Below, one piece after another: positions 8,324 through 13,077 of a DNA stretch of 13,077 nucleotides. A model generated the notes under the pieces. It was not told the origin of the DNA. It saw nothing but the letters and a program-made list of their open reading frames with translations, and made no database searches. The stretch spans positions 1 through 13,077 of the forward strand of contig CAMFKK010000029.1 in the NCBI GenBank assembly GCA_945957225.1, read 5' to 3'. A program made the translations under genes and the position numbers. Origin of the DNA: an uncultured Sphingobacteriia bacterium. Lineage in GTDB: Bacteria; Bacteroidota; Bacteroidia; Chitinophagales; Chitinophagaceae. Positions within the stretch are counted from its first letter, which is position 1. Each line of letters opens with the position of its first letter.

Positions 8324-8728
8324 TTATGCTAAGTGGCTCTTCCAAGAATGGTAGAGTATAAAGAAGGGTAATGCTACTTTGTGTAGATTGGAAAATGCTA
8401 GTCTTAAATAAAGCGTATTAATTGCAACAGCAAATTGTGCTGCATTGAAATTTTGGTGGGTGCAAAGAGTTGCTTTACATACAGTCTGTTCATCGTGAAC
8501 ATCGTCTTCGTTTTCGGATTCAGCTTCTACAAAAAGATTTACCTGGGGCTCCTGATCATAAGGAGTTCCTTTTTCAAAATAGCTGTTTTGAGCAATTCCT
8601 GAACTAAGATGGTTAAATGCTACAGTTGTATGTTGGGTAGTAAATGCTAAATGAGGAACAATAAAGGCAATGAAAATCAGAACAATAAAACGGAAATGAA
8701 TCAATTTTGTTTGTTGCATTGCTTTCAT
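8324..8728 (-). CDS. Small exported or membrane protein of unknown function upstream of the efflux operon
   Basis: I do not recognise this gene. Starting at the ATG at 8728 gives 134 residues (another ATG follows at 8719). The open frame runs back to 8860, but that extension starts inside the tRNA terminator hairpin and lacks signal-like character. Residues 12-29 (FRFIVLIFIAFIVPHLAF) form one strongly hydrophobic segment after a basic N-terminus, so it is a signal peptide or membrane anchor. Beyond it come an acidic stretch at about 68-80 (EAESENEDDVHDE), a Cys/His cluster (C84-x4-C89-x-H91) that might bind metal or form a disulfide, and a C-terminal hydrophobic stretch ending FFILYHSWKSHLA. 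It is the same strand as the efflux genes, 101 bases upstream of the adaptor start. Hairpins in that gap leave open whether they are co-transcribed. A role in envelope stress or efflux is only a guess from position. Confidence 0.6.
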   Translation of the reverse strand: MKAMQQTKLIHFRFIVLIFIAFIVPHLAFTTQHTTVAFNHLSSGIAQNSYFEKGTPYDQEPQVNLFVEAESENEDDVHDEQTVCKATLCTHQNFNAAQFAVAINTLYLRLAFSNLHKVALPFFILYHSWKSHLA

Positions 8729-8843
8729 ATGATGTTTAATTACCTCTATATGTTTTTTTGCATTATACTCCGAAAATAAGCCAAAACGGTTATCCACCTT
8801 CAATTTTAATGAATCCTTAACCACTAACAGCCATGAGTACAAT

Positions 8844-8884
8844 AAAAAGGGTCTATGCATTTAAAGCATAAACCCTTTATTTTT
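8844..8884 (-). terminator. Intrinsic terminator of the tRNA gene
   Basis: Arms 8866-8878 and 8846-8858 form a 13-pair stem with a seven-base loop. On the minus-strand RNA all positions pair, with 8871/8853 as a G-U wobble; on the plus strand that position would be an A-C mismatch. The stem is followed by TTTTTATT. The tRNA 3' end is about ten bases upstream, so this is its terminator. It also separates the tRNA from the small gene. Confidence 0.85.
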
Positions 8885-8887
8885 GAG

Positions 8888-8961
8888 TGGGCCCAGTAGG
8901 GCATGATCCTACGACCCCCTGATTATGAGTCAGGTGCTCTAACCAACTGAGCTATAGGCCC
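8888..8961 (-). tRNA. tRNA with CAU anticodon (elongator Met or Ile2)
   Basis: The minus strand folds as a full cloverleaf of 74 bases. The acceptor is GGGCCTA with TGGGCCC (one T-G wobble) and discriminator A. The D-arm is AGCTCAGTTGGTTAGAGC. The anticodon arm is CCTGA-CTCATAA-TCAGG, giving anticodon CAU. The variable loop is GGGTC and the T-stem GTAGG/CCTAC. CCA is not encoded. CAU can mean elongator methionine or, after lysidine modification, isoleucine for AUA codons. The C4-G69 and C5-G68 pairs and the G-A-CTCATAA-T-C anticodon region resemble E. coli tRNA-Ile2, but elongator Met cannot be excluded. It does not look like an initiator, because the three G-C pairs expected at the base of the anticodon stem are absent. 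The T-loop is atypical: ATCATGC instead of TTCRAAY. Confidence 0.93.
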
Positions 8962-8982
8962 GAAAACAACGGGGTTGTTTTC
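8962..8982 (-). other. Perfect hairpin abutting the tRNA 5' end
   Basis: Arms 8962-8970 (GAAAACAAC) and 8974-8982 (GTTGTTTTC) pair over nine bases around a three-base loop. The base next to the stem is the first base of the mature tRNA. No clear T-tract follows on the minus strand, so this is not a standard terminator. In RNA it would sit in the tRNA leader at the RNase P cleavage point, if transcription starts upstream. Confidence 0.5.
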
Positions 8983-9001
8983 AAAATTTTTATATCAAAT
9001 C

Positions 9002-9021
9002 CCGTTTAACTGTCTAAACGG
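9002..9021 (-). other. Hairpin downstream of the helicase gene
   Basis: Arms 9002-9008 (CCGTTTA) and 9015-9021 (TAAACGG) form a seven-pair stem with a six-base loop, about 70 bases past the helicase stop. It may stabilise or help end the helicase mRNA, but no adjacent T-run supports a canonical terminator. The rest of 8983-9094 holds nothing else I can name. Confidence 0.4.
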
Positions 9022-9094
9022 TTCCAAATTGACTAAGATGGGCGGCAAAAATAGCCATTTCGGGCGTTTTTCCAAACCGGATCTTGGACTAATC

Positions 9095-10525
9095 CTAATT
9101 TGTTTCTTTTGGCCCTTCGGGAGCTGGCCCTGCTGGTCCGCTGGGGCGTGTCCGCTCAACCCTTGGGGTAATAGGTCTATTAGGACCGCTGGATCTTGGT
9201 CCGCTTGCGCGATTTCCATCGCCGGCAGGCCTTGGGCCTCCGGATCTACCACCGTTACCGCTATGACCACCCTGACCTCCGGGTCTTCCACCACCTGAAC
9301 GTCCGCCACCATTTCCGACACGGCTACCACCATTTCTACCACCGCTTCTTCCGCCGCTACCGCGATGGGCACGTGGGTTGTATTCCGGCGCTGGGCCAAA
9401 CTGCTCGGGAACGGGTGACTTGGTCACGGGCTTACCCAAAAGTTCTTCAATGCGTGCAAACTTTTGTTGTTCTTGTTCACTGATAAAAGTATAAGCGGTA
9501 CCCTCACTAGAAGCGCGTGCGGTTCTTCCAATTCGGTGAACATAGTCTTCACCATCATTGGGAACATCATAGTTAATCACCAAATCAATGTCTTCAATAT
9601 CAATGCCACGGCTTAAGATATCGGTAGCCACCAAGATCTTTAGTTTCTTGTTTCTAAAGTCTTGTAACACTTGCTCACGTTGGGTTTGCTCCAAATCAGA
9701 ATGAATTTCCTCAATGGAAAATCTGGCGCGTTTGAGTTCATTGCTCAAAGCTTTCACGTTCTGTTTTTTGGAACAGAAAACAATCACACTTTGAAAATCT
9801 TTCTGACTCAAGACATGTTTTACCAAAGGAATTTTTTGTCCTTCATAGACCACAAAAGCTTCTTGTACAATTTTCTCTGGTGGCTTAGAAATGGCAATAT
9901 TAATTTCAAGAGGATCAACCAAAATCTTGCGTGCCATCTCGCGCATTTTCATGGGCATGGTGGCAGAGAAGAGCAGGTTCTGTCTTTGCTTGGGCAAGAA
10001 AGAAATGATCTTCATGATATCGTCATGAAAACCCATGTCTAACATACGGTCTGCCTCATCAAGAATCAGGTACCTGAGACCCTGCAGTTTTACATACCCC
10101 ATATTTAAATGGGCAATCATGCGGCCAGGGGTGCAGATCACAACGTCAACACCGGTGCTTAATGCCTTTTTTTCAATGGCAAAAGAATTACCATCGCCAC
10201 CTCCATAAACAGCTATAGAACTAACCGATGTAAAATAAGAGATGCCCTCCATGGCTTGTGCAATCTGCACGGCTAGTTCACGCGTTGGTACAATGACCAT
10301 GGCATTAATATGGTGGTCATCATGCGGGGTGGTGATTAATTTATTCATCAAGGGCAGGAGAAAAGCGGCAGTTTTGCCGGTTCCTGTTTGTGCGGATACA
10401 ATTAAATCTTTTCCATCTAAAATGGGCTTCATCACTTGCTCTTGCACCGGGGTTGCTGTGGTATAACCCATGGCGTCTATCCCATCCATTAATCTTTCGT
10501 CTAAACCAAATTCACTAAAATTCAA
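9095..10525 (-). CDS. DEAD-box ATP-dependent RNA helicase (RhlE-like)
   Basis: A cytoplasmic RNA helicase that unwinds or remodels RNA using ATP, probably in ribosome assembly, RNA turnover or cold adaptation. With a TTG start at 10525 the protein has 476 residues and opens with (M)NFSEFGLDERLMDGIDAMGY. This is the normal Q-motif region, followed by TPVQEQ. Seen motifs: AQTGTGKT (45-52), PTREL (80-84), GG (108-109), TPGR (132-135), DEAD (156-159), SAT (187-189), VATDILSRGID (about 299-309) and HRIGRTAR (330-337). From about 387 to the end is a disordered Gly/Arg/Ser/Pro-rich tail of RGG type that probably binds RNA; its DNA is clearly richer in G and C than the neighbours. The longer frame to 10618 also opens with TTG and would run into the divergent gene, adding residues unlike any helicase N-terminus. 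There is no ATG near the expected start and no Shine-Dalgarno. An 84-base gap separates it from the divergent YaiO-type gene. Confidence 0.93.
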   Translation of the reverse strand: MNFSEFGLDERLMDGIDAMGYTTATPVQEQVMKPILDGKDLIVSAQTGTGKTAAFLLPLMNKLITTPHDDHHINAMVIVPTRELAVQIAQAMEGISYFTSVSSIAVYGGGDGNSFAIEKKALSTGVDVVICTPGRMIAHLNMGYVKLQGLRYLILDEADRMLDMGFHDDIMKIISFLPKQRQNLLFSATMPMKMREMARKILVDPLEINIAISKPPEKIVQEAFVVYEGQKIPLVKHVLSQKDFQSVIVFCSKKQNVKALSNELKRARFSIEEIHSDLEQTQREQVLQDFRNKKLKILVATDILSRGIDIEDIDLVINYDVPNDGEDYVHRIGRTARASSEGTAYTFISEQEQQKFARIEELLGKPVTKSPVPEQFGPAPEYNPRAHRGSGGRSGGRNGGSRVGNGGGRSGGGRPGGQGGHSGNGGRSGGPRPAGDGNRASGPRSSGPNRPITPRVERTRPSGPAGPAPEGPKETN

Positions 10526-10609
10526 AATAGTTACTGTTTTAAGTATATGTGTAAAAGTAAACGATTTTCTACAGAGGAGCAGTATCTTTAAAGGGTATAA
10601 ACAGGCATT

Positions 10610-11887
10610 ATGCAGCAAGCAAGTAGCATCTTTAGTATTTTATTCTTATTGAGTCTTTGTTTTGGAACATTAAAAGCACAGGAATCAGTTGCCAAACCAA
10701 CTATAGACACTACCAGTTCCGATGGTTTGTTTCAGGCAGCAAGAACTGCAGCATTTGATCAGAAAGACTATCCACTAGCCAAACAATATTGTTTAAAAGC
10801 GTTGGAACGCAGCCCCAACTATGCTGATATTCGCATTTTTTTGGGTCGTTTGTATACTTGGTCTGATCAGGTAGACAGCGCCAAAGCCTGTTTTGAAACC
10901 GTGCTACAACGCGAACCAGATAATGAAGACGCATCAATTGCTTATGCCGATCTACAATATTGGAATGATCACTACAAAGAAACCATTGCCATTTGTGATG
11001 AAGGCTTAAAAGCCAATCCCAATTCAAAAGATTTAATGATTAGAAAGGCAAAAGCCTTGGCTGCTTTAAAAGACTATGCTGGCGCGATGGTTATTACAAG
11101 TGCCTTATTAAAGGCAGATAAAAGCAATGCAGCTGCCAGGTCTTTAGAAACCAGTATCAAGGACGATGCTGCCAAGAACAAGATTGGTATCACCTATGAC
11201 TATACCTATTTTGACAAACAGTTTGACGCTCCTTGGCATTTGGTCAGTGTTGACTATGGTAGGTCTACCAAATTGGGATCCATCATTGGACGTATCAATT
11301 ATGCCAACAGATTCTCTTCCTCTGCTACTCAGTTTGAATTGGAAGCATATCCAAAGATTAGCAAGACATTTTATAGTTATGCTAACGTAGGATTTGGTGA
11401 CAATTCAGGCATCTTTCCAAAATTCAGAGCCGGCTTTTCTTTGTATGCCAACCTACCCAAGAGCTTTGAAGCGGAACTGGGATTTAGGTATATGAAGTTT
11501 AGCGGTGACCCCACTTGGATCTATACCGCCTATTTGGGTAAATACACGGGTAGTTGGTTATTGGGTGCCAGAACTTATATTACTCCTAGTAACTATGTGC
11601 AACAGGTTTCCGTTACCTATAATGTGCTGGCGCGATACTATTTTGGTGGAGCGGATGACTATTTTGGATTTGTAGGGGGTTATGGTATTTCACCGGATGA
11701 TCGTTATAATAATATTCAATTAAATGGCACCCCACTAGATACTTATAAGTTGGGTGTTGCCTACAAGAAGAAATTGAACATACACAATATTCTTAGCACC
11801 GATTTTACCTGGTTTAACCAAGAATATTTACCAGGAACCAAGGGCAATCAATATACAATCAGTGTTGGATGGCTGTTCAGGTTCTAA
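10610..11887 (+). CDS. TPR-containing YaiO-family outer-membrane beta-barrel protein
   Basis: The 425-residue protein starts at ATG 10610 with a signal peptide (hydrophobic core IFSILFLLSLCFGTL, cleavage likely after LKA at 23). Residues 38-173 hold about four tetratricopeptide repeats (for example YPLAKQYCLKALERSPNY and YKETIAICDEGLKANPNS), a periplasmic protein-binding scaffold. From about 191 to the end is a beta-strand-rich region with YaiO-type features (YDYTYFD, PWHLVSVDYGRSTKLGSIIG, aromatic C-terminus SVGWLFRF), which should form an outer-membrane barrel. In other bacteria similar TPR-barrel proteins accompany polysaccharide synthesis and export genes, so an envelope polysaccharide role is plausible but inferred. 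It is divergent from the helicase, so its promoter should lie in 10526-10609; I see no convincing promoter or Shine-Dalgarno there. Its last 19 bases overlap the next gene, implying coupling. The fold call is good; the function is unknown. Confidence 0.88.
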   Translation: MQQASSIFSILFLLSLCFGTLKAQESVAKPTIDTTSSDGLFQAARTAAFDQKDYPLAKQYCLKALERSPNYADIRIFLGRLYTWSDQVDSAKACFETVLQREPDNEDASIAYADLQYWNDHYKETIAICDEGLKANPNSKDLMIRKAKALAALKDYAGAMVITSALLKADKSNAAARSLETSIKDDAAKNKIGITYDYTYFDKQFDAPWHLVSVDYGRSTKLGSIIGRINYANRFSSSATQFELEAYPKISKTFYSYANVGFGDNSGIFPKFRAGFSLYANLPKSFEAELGFRYMKFSGDPTWIYTAYLGKYTGSWLLGARTYITPSNYVQQVSVTYNVLARYYFGGADDYFGFVGGYGISPDDRYNNIQLNGTPLDTYKLGVAYKKKLNIHNILSTDFTWFNQEYLPGTKGNQYTISVGWLFRF

Positions 11888-13056
11888 AGAAAAAACGAAT
11901 TTGGAAAGATCTACGATTTTTGATCTTTCTCTTTGCACTACTTCCTTTGTGGATGTGGTTGTATTGGCTATTGACACCTAAAAGAGAATTTGCTGTTGCC
12001 ATTATTGACAAGACCGTTTTAAATACCCGAAACCAAGAACATCGTTCCCTAATATGGATTTTGCAACACGAAAAACTGGTTAAGAAAAACAAGGAATTCT
12101 ATATTGGTTCTCAAGACTATTTTGGCTTTTTCCCAGGCGATAGTGGCAAGTACCGCATCAAGGGATTAGAAAGATTTAATGAGCCTAAGATTAACCAATT
12201 GGTAAGCGACTGTGATATGGTATATATCACGGATACTTATGGGGTTTATACTCAAGAGTGGAAGCAATTAGCTGTTCTAGGCGATAGGTCTTCCCTGATC
12301 TATGGAGGTCTAAGTGAGCAGGATCTATTTTTTCTAAAAGCTATGAAAGCCGCCGGTAAATTGGTGATTACTGAATCCAATACCATTGGCTCTCCTACTA
12401 CTGAACTAGTAAGGAATCAATTTGAAAATAGTTTTGGGGTCAAATGGTCTCAGTGGAATGGACGTTATTTTAGTTCATTTGATACCTTGAAAAATCAAGA
12501 GCTACCCAAATGGTTGTATAGAAATTATATGCAACAACACGGTGGTGCTTGGCCCTTTAAAAATGATGGAATTGCTTTTGTAAACTTAAATGATCAAGTA
12601 GTAGTACTAGAAAAAGAACAACATATAGGGGTAGGTGATTTTCCAAAAATCCTGTCATCAGTAGCTACACAAAAGCATTATGGTGTGCCGGCAAAGATGG
12701 ATTATAATTATTGGTTTGAGATCACAGAAGTAGATACTAGTGTAAATGAAGTATTGGCCAATTTTGAATTACCGGTAAGTAAATTTGGGAAGCATATTTT
12801 AGATTCATTGGGTATTCCTACCAAATTTCCTGCAGTGATCCATTCCATAAAACAGGACCAACCTTTCTTTTATTTAACTGGGGATTTTTGCGACAATCCC
12901 ATCAATATGAAAACGGTGCATTTTGCTGGTACCGATTTTTATAAATGGATGCTTTATGACAAAGAGGATCCAATGGAACGCAGTTATTTCTTCTATAATT
13001 TCTACCGCCCCTTAATAACAACTATCATAAAAGAATATAGAAAAACAAAACAATAG
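11869..13056 (+). CDS. Membrane-anchored protein of unknown function coupled to the YaiO-type gene
   Basis: I do not recognise a named family. The 395-residue protein begins at an ATG inside the end of the preceding gene (19-base overlap) and ends with TAG at 13056. A basic N-terminus (KKKRIWK) precedes one membrane segment at about 16-35 (LRFLIFLFALLPLWMWLYWL), so the bulk probably faces the periplasm. Residues 41-200 alternate strands and helices (FAVAIIDKTV, CDMVYITDTYGVY, GGLSEQDLFFLKAMKAAGKLVITES). This is reminiscent of a class I glutamine-amidotransferase-like Rossmann fold, but no catalytic Cys-His-Glu set is evident. The second half contains ELPKWLYRNYMQQHGGAWPF and a second domain to the end, rich in aromatic residues, with no further membrane helix. 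The overlap argues for a joint task with the outer-membrane barrel, perhaps in surface polysaccharide handling. That is inference from position only. The 21 bases after it hold no identifiable feature. Confidence 0.85.
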   Translation: MAVQVLKKKRIWKDLRFLIFLFALLPLWMWLYWLLTPKREFAVAIIDKTVLNTRNQEHRSLIWILQHEKLVKKNKEFYIGSQDYFGFFPGDSGKYRIKGLERFNEPKINQLVSDCDMVYITDTYGVYTQEWKQLAVLGDRSSLIYGGLSEQDLFFLKAMKAAGKLVITESNTIGSPTTELVRNQFENSFGVKWSQWNGRYFSSFDTLKNQELPKWLYRNYMQQHGGAWPFKNDGIAFVNLNDQVVVLEKEQHIGVGDFPKILSSVATQKHYGVPAKMDYNYWFEITEVDTSVNEVLANFELPVSKFGKHILDSLGIPTKFPAVIHSIKQDQPFFYLTGDFCDNPINMKTVHFAGTDFYKWMLYDKEDPMERSYFFYNFYRPLITTIIKEYRKTKQ

Positions 13057-13077
13057 GCTTATTTCTTAACCTTACCG

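Noticed and set aside
8729..8860. 44-residue N-terminal extension of the small upstream protein
   Set aside because: It begins within the tRNA terminator hairpin and puts a charged stretch before the signal or anchor segment; ATG 8728 is more plausible.
8995..9483. Long open frames on both strands opposite the 3' end of the helicase gene
   Set aside because: They are shadows of the Gly/Arg/Ser-rich tail, whose repetitive GC-rich codons lack stops in other frames. The translations are low-complexity (for example runs of His/Arg/Tyr) with no domain character.
10526..10609. Bacteroidota-type promoter (TAnnTTTG) in the divergent gap, with a near match TATCTTTA at 10583-10590
   Set aside because: One mismatch and no TTTG at proper distance upstream; too weak to list.
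13059..13077. Possible end of a convergent minus-strand gene (reads GKVKK then stop)
   Set aside because: Six codons at the window edge are too few to support a gene call, although a Lys-rich C-terminus would be plausible.
1..13077. CRISPR arrays, insertion sequences, integrase or phage genes
   Set aside because: I saw no regularly spaced repeats, terminal inverted repeats with transposase, or phage-type proteins. The tRNA is not followed by an integrase or an obvious repeated attachment site.

Overview
The window looks like chromosomal DNA of a Bacteroidota member, most likely of the Chitinophagaceae/Sphingobacteriia type. The evidence is AT-rich DNA, a plug-plus-barrel outer-membrane protein with a carboxypeptidase-regulatory-like N-terminus, mostly absent Shine-Dalgarno sequences, a tRNA gene without an encoded CCA, and a TPR-YaiO outer-membrane protein. 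This is inference from protein style; no rRNA or other decisive marker is present.

Layout. (1) Positions 1-2355, plus strand: the 3' part of a TonB-receptor-like outer-membrane barrel gene whose 5' end lies outside the window. Its N-terminal domain is split between two frames at a run of seven A. (2) Position 2483 back to 8222, minus strand: a complete tripartite RND efflux operon in the order adaptor lipoprotein, inner-membrane pump, outer-membrane channel lipoprotein. The channel gene overlaps the pump gene by 11 bases and has an unusually strong Shine-Dalgarno. A terminator hairpin at 2374-2415 separates it from the convergent barrel gene. (3) 8324-8728, minus strand: a small exported or membrane protein of unknown function just upstream of the efflux operon. 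The 101-base gap to the adaptor gene holds two hairpins, the second followed by a T-rich stretch, which looks like a terminator or attenuator. (4) 8888-8961, minus strand: a tRNA with CAU anticodon and an atypical T-loop, followed by a strong terminator and preceded by two hairpins. (5) 9095-10525, minus strand: a DEAD-box RNA helicase with a Gly/Arg/Ser-rich tail, probably starting at TTG. (6) 10610-13056, plus strand, divergent from the helicase: a TPR-YaiO outer-membrane protein and, overlapping it by 19 bases, a membrane-anchored protein of unknown function.

How they work together. The three efflux proteins should assemble into one cell-envelope-spanning pump driven by the proton gradient. 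The YaiO-type protein and its overlapping partner look like a translationally coupled envelope pair, with a TPR/barrel in the outer membrane and an inner-membrane-anchored periplasmic domain; the substrate is unknown. The helicase and tRNA are housekeeping genes. Most of the window is ordinary. The parts that merit a second look are the frameshifted receptor, the small protein and structured leader ahead of the efflux genes, the tRNA T-loop and the YaiO partner.
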